Assembly (NCBI GenBank): GCA_015698045.1
Contig: BLAL01000338.1
Location: 682,001-746,000 of the forward strand
From: Rhizophagus clarus
Lineage: Eukaryota > Glomeromycota > Glomeromycetes > Glomerales > Glomeraceae
DNA: 64,000 bases
Reading direction: 5' to 3'
In this document: positions 34,400 to 46,300 of the stretch, piece after piece
How positions within the stretch are numbered: the stretch's first letter is position 1
How the letters are laid out: every line of letters starts with the position of its first letter
The notes under the pieces: generated by a model
What the model was told of the DNA's origin: nothing
What the model saw: the letters and a program-made list of their open reading frames with translations, nothing else
The model's database searches: none
Program-made: the position numbers and the translations under genes

Positions 34400-35445
34400 A
34401 TGAGATCGAAGAATACAAGAATTACTATTCCCATAAGCTGGTACCGGTATTCGAAGAGGATGAAGGGATCGAGAATTTCACTTGATGTAAGCATATGTCT
34501 TAAGTACGGGGGAGACTATGATCATAATGGGAGAGTTTTTGAAATCCACAACTTTGTGTACTCGACGCAGAAACCAGTGATTTTCATAGGTGGTAAGAAT
34601 ACATATTTCAGTTCCTTTTCCCCATATAATTATATATTTGTTGGACTATCATTCTTGCCTTTTCATTCGTTTTGTAAAAATCAGGGAACGTCTGTTCACT
34701 GATATCTTGCAAAACACGCTTTCTTTTAACTTCAATAACCAAAATTAATAGTTTCGTTAGATAGTGGCATTTGAAGTCCGGTATGCCGTCACTATGAATT
34801 TTCCGTCTTGAATAACTGTAATCTGATCCCGTAAATATATTTAATGCTTGACAAATATTGAAGTCAAATATATATCATCTTTGTTTATTATTTCCTTCAC
34901 CATAAAAGTTGGCCTCTCAAATCTTTGGTGTTCATCAAAGTGGAAAAACTTCAACAGAAGCACACTTATCGGCGGGTCACCATTAACCTTTGCAGTATCA
35001 TTTGATTTAACACAATCCTGAGAATATATGATTAATAGTGGAATACACGACAGTGCTTCTTCTAGGATTAGAACCGGAAACAAAGACATGTTGAATGAAT
35101 ATTACAAGTAACAAAGACTTGCTGTACATGCTGTACAAACATTTGCGTGACAACTTGATGATAACATGGACATGCTCCTCGAGGGGTGCGCTAGGAAAGT
35201 ATTTCAAAACCTTTCTTGTTGCGAGAAGTTCGTCTTTGTCTTGCAATGAAGATTATTCAGCTGATCTTTGCGATCTTTAGGAATTTTCGCTTTCCATAGC
35301 CTAATGTCTTTTGCGTCGATTTTAGCGAAAGTTTGTGCATTATTCTTCTTGATAACATCCTTGAGTTTGCAAATAGCATTGTGTCAACTTTGAAAACGTT
35401 TGAAATGTATCTCCTTCAAGGAGACAGATGAGTGAAATAATTGAT
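34400..35445 (-). pseudogene. Crinkler-type effector relic with PD-(D/E)xK-like C-terminus
   Basis: Read on the minus strand, pieces of a Crinkler (CRN) protein appear in order but in changing frames. Near 35430 is a start-like SLICLLEGDT. At 35385-35285 is a stretch ending DIRLWKAKI. At 35245-35150 a stretch holds YFPSAPLEEHVHVII, the usual end of the CRN N-terminal domain. At 35020-34870 there is a linker. At 34790-34620 come GIPDF and, further on, LVIEVKRK and a Q/Y-rich helix. The D...E-x-K pattern is that of PD-(D/E)xK nucleases, a known kind of CRN C-terminus. At least four frame changes and internal stops make it a pseudogene. CRN proteins are known as secreted or host-directed effectors in oomycetes and also occur in Glomeromycotina. 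ORFs on the plus strand here are antisense shadows. Confidence 0.65.
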
Positions 35446-35563
35446 CGGGATGTTTCGATGATGGAATATTTTCTTTCTCATCATTCTTTTTACCTCGCCA
35501 GTTCTTTTGTGTAACGTGAACGTTCTTGGTTTACTTGTTGTGAGAAAGAAGATTATTCGCAAT

Positions 35564-35830
35564 GCTCACCAACTCTTTTTAATTAATAGTAAAGGAAAAT
35601 ACATAGCCAAGCCCTGCCGAATAAAGAGTTTGGAGTGGATACCAAGTTTGTTAATCTGGTAATTGCTCTGGTTAGCATTATGTTTCGCTACTCTTAAAAA
35701 TCGTTTAACCCAAACATCATCGTTACGATTCAAACCATTCAAAATGATGAGGTTACAATGACATCGCGATGGAGAGAAGGAACCTAAAGTACGACCAGTT
35801 TCTATATTTTCTCAAGTAAAGATAATTTCT
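35564..35830 (-). pseudogene. Unidentified degenerate coding segment
   Basis: The minus strand is open for about 65 codons with protein-like composition (NGLNRNDDVWVKRFLR, NYQINKLGIHSKLF) and then reaches a stop. No start is visible. It lies just upstream of the Crinkler relic on the same strand, so it may belong to the same decayed locus or to an unrelated gene fragment. Family not recognised. Confidence 0.35.
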
Positions 35831-37195
35831 GGAAAATCAAATAGATTGATTAGTCCGCGTGGAAAAATATAAGATTGGGGACAAACAAGAACTGACCATT
35901 GTAACCAATGTAATATTCAGGTTTGCTCATATTGCTTTAAGATAAAATGCGAGAGGAAGATCTTGTTAGTTTTCCTTGAAAAAAATCATGCGAACAGAGA
36001 GACCTTTAAATACAAAAAATAATACGTACCTTCGAACTCAGACTTATTCGATAAACAGATAGATAGTTTAATCGTTAATCGAATTGTTAGACCGCGTAGA
36101 ATATAAGTCGTATACGCGTCTAAACTACGTGTCATAAAACTCCGATTAAGCAAAAAATCTGAATTAATCCGATGGTAGAAAAATTAAACTTTTCTGTTTA
36201 GTTCCAAAAAATGGCCTAATTTAGTCCAATCCGGTAATTCCTTTCATAATTGAGCCTATTTGCCTAGCTGAGTTCAAATTTTCGGATACTCAGATCAATT
36301 AAGTAAATTTTAATTCTAATTTAAAATATTGTTGACCGTCTAATAAACAAATATAAAACATGAACGAATTTTTATACATGTGACTGATATACTATATTAT
36401 TATATAATTAACTACTAACGTAGTATACTTGGAAAAAACTAAACGACCTGCAATATGGATACTATAGTGTTGCTTTATTACAACTTTCAACATATATTCG
36501 CCTTATTCCGTTCACTTGTATTACCGTATTAGCAGCCAGAACATATTCCAAAGGAATTCAGGCACTTTGGTGTTTTACAAATACGGGAGAACAACCTTTA
36601 GCAGGGATATGTTCATCAACAAACAGGGGGGAATTAATAAACATGAGGGTTTTTGTTTCTATCAAAGACAAACACAACACAGTTAACAACTTCATTTAAT
36701 GAAACTGGTTAAAAATAAGTAGTATTTTATGCTTATTATTGTTTTGTTGCTAAACAACTGGGGCCAAATAGACAATCCTTTCGTTAGTGAAAAAAATAAG
36801 AAATAAGGATACCAAATATGTTGATTTGTAATATATATATACTGTATATATATATATATATATGGGAAAATATACATGTATAAATTTTTTTTTAAATCAC
36901 AATAATTATTAAGATAAATTTCTGAATTGAAAGTTTTATTAATTATAATGGTTCAACATGTAATTTATACATTAATTTACAGAATATGTATCGTGTAAAA
37001 TTCTCTTTCGTTATTTATAAATTGAATCATTTTACTAACCATATTAATTATAAAAAAGTAATACATACATTTATTTAATGATACATAACTGAATTTGAAT
37101 AATAAGATATTGTTGTTTGTTTAAAGCTAGACTTATCTTGTTATAGAATAAAATTAAAAGATGACACCACACCGATATAAAGAATACATTGTATA
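35831..37195. other. No supported gene
   Basis: AT-rich with a TATATA microsatellite at about 36828-36863. A 61-residue minus-strand ORF through the microsatellite is not credible. Confidence 0.4.
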
Positions 37196-37448
37196 AAATA
37201 TAAATAAAATATAAAATTATAAATTCATCAAGTTTACATTCTTCGCCTATATCAACTTTTCCAAAGTTTTAAATCAAAAGGATTTTTAATACCTTCAATA
37301 CCAAGTTTATCTTTTATTTCATTAAAGAAGTTCTTTGAGCTTTGTAACTTCCATATTGTTGATTCTATCAGCATCTCCGTTAATTTCAACAGAGAAAGCA
37401 TTTTCAAGAGGTATTACCTAAAATCAAACAATTTAACGAAATCAACAT
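37196..37448 (-). pseudogene. Crinkler N-terminal domain fragment, frameshifted
   Basis: The minus strand starts with an ATG at 37448-37446 and a short CRN-like beginning (ISLNCLILG). Then, in a second frame, NAFSVEI follows, and in a third frame a stretch with DLKLWKVDI. These are recognisable parts of the CRN ubiquitin-like N-terminal domain. Two frame changes within 250 bp and no visible C-terminal domain indicate a dead fragment. It lies about 1 kb upstream of the aldo/keto reductase pair. Confidence 0.6.
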
Positions 37449-37950
37449 TTTCTGGTAAGTGATAAATTGGAGGTTTATTTTTTAACGCTTGTTTAGTTTA
37501 ATAAAATTTATTTTTATTCTGCAATAAACTTTAGTTCATGATTTTTGTATGACCGATCTATGATAGCATGCCATCCTCTGTTACACCGTTCGCCACTTTG
37601 TAGATCCGGATATCCGTTCAATCCGGATAATAGTCGGTGATTATAAAAATCGTTAGAAATCATTTTTAAAAATTACTGATTTTAAAATTGTATTAATCCT
37701 AGGATATTATCCGTTCAGGGAAAGAAAGCTCTACCGATATTTTGTCTTAAATCAGTTTACTTTTTTTGAAGGTATGAACATTAAATAATAAAAACATATA
37801 TCAGGGAGTTCATTTCATAGTCTGCTAAGAATTTAAAAAAAAAAGTTGTAATTAAGCGCATAACTTTAATATGTAAACTTTTAGTAATGATTATTATCAT
37901 GTTAAGTTACAATATAAACAGCTTTCTAATATGATACTGTGTATGACTAA

Positions 37951-38030
37951 TGGAAATGGAGCGAACGAAATTATCTTTTCAAAAATTCTTAGACAGTCAT
38001 GAAGTGTTTATTTATATGAAATTCGAATGT
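37951..38030 (+). pseudogene. Aldo/keto reductase exon 3 remnant
   Basis: 80 bp matching the start of exon 3 of the intact gene at 38870 (AATGAGATTCTCATTTCAAA and AAGTGTTTATTTGTACAAAG correspond to AACGAAATTATCTTTTCAAA and AAGTGTTTATTTATATGAAA). Indels and changes abolish the frame. A comparable remnant lies at the equivalent place before the second gene (42296-42378). Confidence 0.65.
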
Positions 38031-38521
38031 TTACAGGTGTAGAAGTACAGTATATCTGAAGTATGAAAATCCTTAACCGGTTAAATTTAATGCATTGCGT
38101 AAATTATATCTTAATTCTGGTCAGAATTAAGCTTCAAATTAATTAAATTAACCGGAAAATTATCATTTTTAGCCGATTAACAGATATTTTAGCCGATTAA
38201 TAGATATTTTAGCCGATAAACAGATACTTTTAGCGGTTAACCGTCTTTAATCTATCTTAACTCTAAAGATACTGGCAAAGTGAAATGATTTGTAATGGAT
38301 AACAACTATTATATTTATTTTCTCATTTAAAGAATGGTTTGATAAATACAGTATCAAAAGAAATATAAAAAACGATTAGTAAAATCCTCCTTTCTAAATT
38401 ATTTGTAAGGTTGTACAAAGTTAGTAAAATATTTTTCGGTTATCGGCAATTTATCATCCGGGAAGTAAATTATATTTAAATGAACGAAATTCTTGAAAAT
38501 TTTTATCCCTAACCATAAAAA

Positions 38522-40113
38522 ATGTCTCTTCCTCTTCGTGAACTTGGAAAAACTGGTGTAAAAATTCCTGCAATCGGCTTGGGATGTATGGTATGATTAT
38601 AATAATTGAAAAAAATAAAAGCTAGTTTTAATTAATCAATTATTTTTAATCAAAGGGTATGAGTAATGATATTTACGGTTCATTCGCTGATGAACAAGAT
38701 TGTGTTAAACTTATGAATCATGCATTGGACTTAGGATGTAACTTTTGGGATACTTCTGTTCGTATTTTTCGTATTAAAAAACTACTTTTTTTTGTTTTTT
38801 GTTTTTTTTTTTTTTCGATTTTTAATGTATAGAAGAGTTTTTAAAACTTAATATCTTATGTAAAAAAAGGATGCGTATGGGATTGGTGCCAATGAGATTC
38901 TCATTTCAAAAGTTCTTAAAGATCGTCGTGAAGAAGTGTTTATTTGTACAAAGTTTGGTATAATTCGAGATCGAGATCCAAATGCTAAATTTAAAGGTAT
39001 AACAAAGATATCAGGTAAACCTGAATATGCTCGTAAAGCTTGTGAAGATTCTTTGAAAAGATTGGGAATAGATTGCATCGATCTTTATTATCAACATCGT
39101 ATGGATCCTGATATGTAAGTATTTATTTTGATTTGAAATAAATTATTTTAAATTAATATATTGAATACCTTGTTTTTAGACCTATTGAAGATACTATTAG
39201 TGCTTTAGCAGAACTTGTTAAGGAAGGTAAAATTAAATATATTGGTCTTTCTGAATGTTCTGCAGCAACTCTTCGACGTGCTCATAAAGTTCACCCTATT
39301 ACCGCTGTTCAAGTAAATATGTATACATATATGAATATATATATATATTTATCTATTTATTTAAAAATAATAATTAAAACATTACGCTTAATTTATTAGA
39401 TTGAATATAGTCCCTGGTCTCTTGATATTGAAACAAATGGAATTTTGGAAGCTTGTAAGGAATTAGGTGTCACTATAGTAGTTTATGGCGCACTCGGACG
39501 TGGATTCCTAACAGTATTTATTATTGAAATATTTTGTATATAGAGTTTTTTACTTTTCGAGTAATGAATATACATATTCTTATTTTTTTTTAGGGGAAAT
39601 ATAGATCCATCGATGATTTTCAACAAGGAGATATTAGGAGAACTCATCCTCGTTTTCAACCTGAAAATTTTGCAAAAAATCTAGAACTTGTAGATAAATT
39701 TTCTGAATTTGCAAGTAAAAAAGGCATAACAGCAGGTCAACTTTGTTTGGCATGGGTTCTAGCTCAGGTAAAAATATAATTCAAAAATCCTATTCTTTCC
39801 TAATATTTTATAAATTATTTACGTTTTTTTTTATATATATGTATAGAGCGATAATATTGTTACTATTCCTGGTACGAAAAAAATTAAATATTTAGAAGAA
39901 AATCTTGAAGCAGCAAAAGTTCAACTTAGTTCCGAAGAATTATCTGAAATTAGGCAAATAATTAATTCTTTTGAAATTATTGGTGAAAGATATCCACCCT
40001 TTGGCATGAAGGTAAGAAAGCATATATGACAAATAATTCTTTGAATAACATTGATTAATAATATTTTTTTTTATTTTTTTTTTTTTAAAAAAAAATAGTA
40101 TGTGAACATATAA
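38522..40113 (+). CDS. Aldo/keto reductase, tandem copy 1, eight exons
   Basis: Exons 38522-38590, 38656-38757, 38870-39114, 39180-39312, 39400-39513, 39594-39767, 39847-40011 and 40099-40113 sum to 1017 nt (338 residues), the usual size for single-domain AKRs. All introns are GT-AG; the fourth exon starts in phase 2. The N-terminus [22 protein letters not shown] is the typical first strand of fungal/bacterial YakC-type AKRs (AKR13-like). The catalytic tetrad is complete: D58, Y60 (DAYG), K85 (ICTKFG) and H133 (YYQHR). The NADPH-binding C-terminal part includes TIPGTKK near residue 285. It should reduce aldehydes or ketones with NADPH in the cytosol; the substrate is unknown. The last tiny exon encodes YVNI; reading through the last intron would give a stop after six other residues. 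Confidence 0.9.
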
Positions 40114-42295
40114 ATAAGCATTAATTGATGTACTAAAGAATAATATTATAATAAATAAGAAAAAAAAATAAGCTCTTTAAATTAATTCACATAATGAGTG
40201 GTTTTATGAGAGTGTTGTTTTCAAAAATCTTTTGTTTACCAGTTATTAATTAAATTAACGTAATAAAAAGAAAAAGTGTGACTAATGCCGGGCGAAAAAA
40301 ATTTAGATTATCGTGACAAAATTTTAAAATTGACACGGTCAACCGGTTTTTATATCGTGCGTGTTGATTTGCGTCCGCGTCACTTGAATTGCACAAAATT
40401 TATTCTATAAGCGAACTTGTATTTTTACTATTTTAAAATAAATTATACATATTATAAAAATTTTATACTTACCGGTATTTATTTTGTATGAAATTATATA
40501 TTGTAAAAATCTAATATTTTTGAGTGAAGTGTTCCCATGAGTTTGAATCTAATCAACTTAATATTTTAAGATTACATATTTTTAATGTGATTATAAGTTC
40601 ATTTTAAATCCGGAAAATTAGATGTTTTGTTATAACTTAATTAATTTCATGACACAATTGATGCGCGTCGGTATCAAATCTATCTGACATTTGATGCACA
40701 ACGCATATATTTTATATTTATGTCTTTTATATTATATAGCAAAATAATTTTTTGATAAAGATGAGGTGAAAATTATCAACTATAAATCCAGAAACAAATA
40801 TGAAATTTTAAAAGGCAAAATTCGACGTAATAATCCAATAGAAGTTCCTTATTATTAACAAAATATATTAATTTTACTATGAAAAAAAAAATTCATAATT
40901 TTTGTAAACCAAAGCGGCCGGTCACGAGAATCTAAAAAATCTAATAATCTAATTTGTTTTCTAGATTCAGTATTTAGTTAAAATTATGTTAACTTTAAAA
41001 AAAAAACTTCAGACGGGTGTTTAAACATAACCTGGATTTCTTCCTAATTCTTTATTTATTTTTAAAGTATAATATAACTTGGGATTGATTCGTCATTTAA
41101 TTGGTTAGGCGGGGACAAAAGAATTTCAACTATAATGGGTTTAGTAACTAGTAATATTAGTAATATTACCATTGTTGATGCGTGATGTTGTTACGTAATT
41201 TACTTAAAGTTTAATTGGACATTAGACGACATCGCGTCATATTTAAAGTTTATCTGACACCGCGCCATTTACCTTAAGTTTATCCTATATTAATAGCGTA
41301 TAATCCGCAGTAAATTTCTTTATATTGTATATATAAATTTACATACCATATAGAAGCGATAAATGTTGATCAGCGCTATAATTCTGTCTACATTATACTT
41401 TTTAATTAAACTAATCGTGTAATAGGACTAATGACAAATGATTAGGCAAATTACGATAATTTTTTTATTTTTTATTATATCAGCCAGACAATTTAATTAA
41501 AAATTCATTATCCATCATTGTTTTTTATTTAAAAAAAAAGGATTAAAAAGCTTGTTTTAGTATAAACCCTAAATTTAGTTTTGTTTTTTTACTGACCAAT
41601 CAAATTAATGGATTTTTAAATTATCTGTTCAACCTGTTAGTTTTACTATAAGTTTTCTTTTTTTTTTTTTATTAAAGTTATTATTATATTACATAAAAAT
41701 AATTTCTTTAATAACATTTTCAAAATATTAGAATTATCTCGAAAAAATTTTTCAAACCGAGCCGGCTCGACTAATAAAGAATTTAGAATAGTACAACTTG
41801 ATCAAGTAAAAAGTTGCAAAATTTAGGTTTATGAAGGTTCAAAATGGAAGATAAAGGTCGAGAAAATAAAATTAAATTATTTGCACTTCAATAATGAGGG
41901 AACTAGTTCGATCTTGTTGACCTACGTCTTTGTCACGCGGGAGTATTGAAAAACTTGTAAACAATCGTCATTTTTTCCCTAAACATGATATTTAACAAAT
42001 TTCCTTTTATGTAATTGATACATTGTATTATAATCTTAATTTGTCAAAAAATTTGAAATGCGTGTTTATTAATGCTGCGGCCAAAGAATTTTCCCGACAT
42101 TTATCTTAAATCAGTTAATTCTTTTTGAAAGAATAAACATAATTTGTAATTCTCTATTTAAAGCACCCATTTATACACTTTTAGTAATAATCATCTTTCT
42201 TTGTAAACGTTAAGAACTTAGGATTTTCCAAAATGACTAATATTAGTAATAATTAAAACACGTATTCTGATAATTTCAAATCGATATCTAGCTTA
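40114..42295. other. Intergenic spacer between the two reductase genes
   Basis: AT-rich, no gene. 41200-41290 repeats TAAAGTTTATCTGACACCGCG-like words. From about 42075 on, the sequence resembles the region from 37725 on (TCTTAAATCAGTT, CTTTTTGAA), which marks the left edge of the duplicated block. Confidence 0.45.
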
Positions 42296-42378
42296 TTTGA
42301 ACGAAATTCTTACAAAAATTTTTAAAGACTGTCGTGATGATGTATTAATTTGTACAAATTTTGCCATAATTCTAATTA
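42296..42378 (+). pseudogene. Second aldo/keto reductase exon 3 remnant
   Basis: Matches exon 3 of the intact copies (GAACGAAATTCTTACAAAAA, AAAGACTGTCGTGATGATGT, ATTTGTACAAATTTTG). It is the counterpart of 37951-38030, so the duplicated unit already contained one dead and one intact copy. Confidence 0.65.
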
Positions 42379-42710
42379 CTTATAAGCCTATCGACGATTA
42401 AAAAAGAAATTTTACATATCCGGTATCTTGGCATCAGTTAATTTTTTAATTAATAATTGATCGTGAAATTCTGTATTTTTTCCATTCAAGAATGATATTA
42501 ACTTGTTACTTCTGATTAATAATAACGGTATATACGCAATTTGGTAACACTATCATAAATAAATAGGAGCTGACTAATCAAAATTCCCATTCTTATAACG
42601 ATAAGGTTGCACAAAGTTAGTATTTTTTTTCAGCCATATCGGCAATCATTTATCCCGAAATATATTTAAATAAACAAAATTCCTAAAAAATTTTATCCCT
42701 AATCGTAAAA

Positions 42711-44244
42711 ATGGCCCTTCCTCTTCGTGAACTTGGAAAAACTGGCGTTAAAATTCCTGCAATCGGTTTGGGATGTATGGTATGTTTATAATAATCGAAA
42801 AAAATAAAAATTATTTAATTGATCACGTTTCTAATTAAAAATTTTCCTTTCTCGATTTAAAAAAAAGGGTATGAGTGATTTTTACGGTTCATCTGATGAA
42901 GAAGAAAATATTAAAGTTTTGAATCGAGCATTGGAATTAGGATGTAATTTTTGGGATACTGCTGTTCGTATTTTTCTTATTTAATTTTTTTTTTTTTTTT
43001 TTACATAGGAGTTTTCAACTAAATACATTTTTATGTAAAAAAAAGGATGCGTATGGGATTGGTGCCAATGAGATTCTCATTTCAAAAATTCTTAAAGACC
43101 GTCGTGATGAAGTGTTTATTTGCACAAAGTTTGGTATAGTCCGAGATCCAGATGTTAAATATGTGGGTATATCAAACGTATCAGGTAAACCTGAATATGT
43201 TCGTAAAGCTTGTGATGCTTCTTTGAAAAGATTGGGAATAGATTGCATCGATCTTTATTATCAACATCGTGTGGATCCTGACACGTAAGTATAAATCAGT
43301 TTTTTTTTTTTTTTTTTGATTGAAATAAATAATTTTAAATTAATACACTGAATATTTTGTTTATAGACCTATTGAAGATACTGTCGGTACTTTAGCAGAA
43401 CTTGTTAAGGAAGGAAAAATTAAATATATTGGTCTGTCTGAATGTTCAGCAGCAACTCTTCGACGTGCACATAAAGTTCATCCTATTACCGCTGTTGAAG
43501 TAAATATACATATTTGATATACACGTTTTTTTTTTTGAAAAAAAAAAAAAAATGCTTTAACGTTACGTTTTATTAGATCGAATATAGTCCTTGGTCTCTT
43601 GATATTGAAACAAACGGAATTATGGAAACCTGTAAGGAATTAGGTATCACTATAGTAGTTTATGGTGCACTCGGACGTGGGTTTCTAACGGTACTTATCA
43701 TTTAAAATATTTTAGAATTTTTTTTTTTTATTAAGTAGAATTTTCTAATAATAAATTTATTTATTTATTTATTTAGGGAAAATATAGATCTATCGACGAT
43801 TTTGAACCGGATGATATTAGGAGAACTCATCCTCGTTTTCAATCCGAAAATTTCGCTAAAAATTTAGAACTTGCAGATAAATTTTCTGAATTTGCAAGTA
43901 AGAGGGGCATAACAGCAGGTCAACTTTGTTTGGCTTGGGTTCTAGCTCAGGTAAAATATAATCCGATAAACCTATTCTTTTCAATATGTTAATAATAATA
44001 ATTCCGTTTTTTTTATATAGAGTGATAATATTGTAACTATTCCTGGTACGAAAAAAATTAAATATTTGGAAGAAAATCTTGAAGCAACAAAAGTTCAACT
44101 TAGTTCCGAAGAATTATCTGAAATTAGGGAAATAATTAATTCTTTTAACATTATTGGTGATAGATATAGTGCTGTTAGTATGAAGGTAAGAAATCATTTC
44201 TAATGTATCTAATGAATAATCCTTTAAAATAATAATAATTAATA

Positions 44245-44282
<38 letters not shown>

Positions 44283-44301
44283 TCAGTCTTTGAATCTATA
44301 A
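42711..44301 (+). CDS. Aldo/keto reductase, tandem copy 2, eight exons
   Basis: Exons 42711-42779, 42868-42963, 43046-43284, 43367-43499, 43577-43690, 43777-43950, 44021-44185 and 44287-44301 sum to 1005 nt (334 residues). Intron positions and phases equal those of copy 1; exons 2 and 3 are each 6 nt shorter. The catalytic D and Y (DAYG), K (ICTKFG) and H (YYQHR) are all kept. Differences from copy 1 cluster in exon 2 and after the catalytic lysine, where loop A contributes to substrate binding in AKRs, so the pair may differ in substrate. The last exon encodes SLNL; reading through its intron would instead end in VRNHF. Coordinates of the last exon are less certain than the rest. Confidence 0.88.
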
Positions 44302-45183
44302 AAAAATAAAAAATTCCACGAACATTTAAGAAATTATATTTATCTATGATAAAATATTTATGTACTAAGAATATTATTGTAATAAATAAAGAATACGCTC
44401 ATGGAATACTAAAGGATATGAATTACGAATAATGTATTAATATTTATCATACAAATTAAATGACGGGCTTTTTTGCTTTTTAAAAAAATTTTATTATGAT
44501 GCAAATCAGGTAAAGGCTTTGGCCAGTGATGTTGTATTGGAAGATTGGATTGATCTCGTAACGGAGGAACTAGGGTAAGACACTAAAGAAAAACTGGCTT
44601 TCTTAGAAGAGAGTTAACATGCAACTTTCGTATGCGTTAAGTTATCAGAAGTTACTTTGTGTACTTTGGCTGATGAATAGTTCAGAAACAGATGTATACT
44701 CTAATGGTTAATGTGTGCTATCCTTTTCGCATTATTTTTTCAAATTTTGCATTGGCATTTTATTGAAAATGGCGAAAAGTAAGTATAGAGGGAAATATTT
44801 ATTATGAAAGATAAATAAGAAAAAGAAGTTATAAATGACACGTATGGGAAAATGTTTATTACGCATGATCAGGAGTCGGGACCGACTATAACAATGACTA
44901 TATCTCAATTTCTATTGGTTGATTTCTAAGATCTATCTAGACAAAATCTATATCAGCGATGCCGCTACTATGTTTCATAAACAAAAAATTCTGACAAACT
45001 CTCCGCATATATTATGACAAATCATACCACTTTCACTACGAAAAGAACCCGTAGATTTAGACGATGATGTCTCCTTATGGCATCAAAAAGGGTCCTATTT
45101 GATTGCATACAGACCGTCAGAATTTCTCAAGTCCTTCGTTAATCACAATCCCGCTGTTAAAGTTCTAGACGTAAAATTCTTAC
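44302..45183. other. No supported gene
   Basis: The 3' flank of the reductase gene, followed by sequence of more even composition from 44500 on with short open stretches but no recognised domain. Confidence 0.35.
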
Positions 45184-45420
45184 GTGATTCTTTATGAGCC
45201 ATTCACTTATTGCAAAAGCAGCAGTTGCTCTGTTGGGACAGAACTTGCTGCCATCACGAAGCAAATTTCTCAACTTTTCGACAGTTTCTATAGGGTCAAT
45301 GTAGTAGTTGGATACCATCATGGCATCATGCATCCTGTTGGAAGACGCGAAAGAACGGTGAACTCCTACACAAAAAAAAAATTAATTCCTGTGACAGCAC
45401 CCAATGAACTTTTGCAAAGC
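45184..45420 (-). pseudogene. Unidentified coding-like fragment
   Basis: The minus strand is open from about 45365 to a stop near 45185, with about 60 residues of protein-like composition (NYYIDPIETVEKLRNLL, CPNRATAAFAISEWLI). The plus-strand ORF over the same bases is probably its antisense. No upstream exon is secure. Possibly the last exon of a decayed gene. Confidence 0.35.
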
Positions 45421-46300
45421 AGATCTCATACTTTTTATGTCATTTCCCTTCTATCGTCTTTATTCTATTAAATGGAGCATGAATAAAAAATTTTTATAAA
45501 TCACGTGATGGAGGTCTATTACAACAGCATTCGTGGTCCACTTGTCATCGCATCATTCCCATTCCTATTTGTTGGCGGGCACTTTTATGATTATGAGACT
45601 TTTATTGACCGCATCATGATTTGGAAAACATTCCGTAAAATGTTGGAAAGAAAACAACTCTACTCCTCCCTCATTTTCAATGTTTCTTTGGTAATATGTT
45701 TAAGTTTATTACCTGTTTAAATACATCGTTACTAAAAAATAGACTCTTCTTGTGTTATGAGTTATGATGGACTTTGTGAAAAGATTTATCAGTAAAAATT
45801 TAATTTGCTTGAAAATTTTTCATGAGTGTTTATCATGAGTATTTGTTAATAAAGAAGAATTACTCATTACGCAATTTTTCGGTCGTACGGTTGACCATAT
45901 GTTGATAGTTTGAAGAAAGCGTTTGCGAGAAAATTATTAAAAACATTGAAACCCGGACGAGATAACACGCAATTAAGGTATGAATATTTCAGCAGTGGCC
46001 GTAGGCTTCACCTAGAATATTATCTACAGGGTTGTCAATTAATCTTCGGCAAAAGATGTCAACAACAGATAAAAAATCCTTTAATGTACAAGGTACAACA
46101 GATTTCATTCACCAGAGTCCTCTTAAATCATGTGAGTATGCCTATAAGACAACCACCTATCAATTTATCATCGTAACAAAAACTCATTGTCACTTCCTAG
46201 AGAGCCTGTTGATTCCTTTTTTCCTGTTGCAAATGATCTTTTTACGTGAAAGACTTAACCCAGATATGTGATCAGTTGTGCAAGCCGAATAGTTACTCTT
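45421..46300 (+). pseudogene. Unidentified coding-like fragments
   Basis: Two open stretches on the plus strand (45505-45720; 45910-46270 in two overlapping frames) have mixed residue composition, for example YETFIDRIMIWKTFRKML and TTDFIHQSPLKSCEYAYKTTTYQF. They change frame and have no splice structure that joins them. No family recognised. They look like decayed coding DNA. Confidence 0.3.

Noticed and set aside
34400-34702. 100-codon plus-strand ORF
   Set aside because: Antisense to the Crinkler relic, whose minus-strand segments have recognisable motifs.
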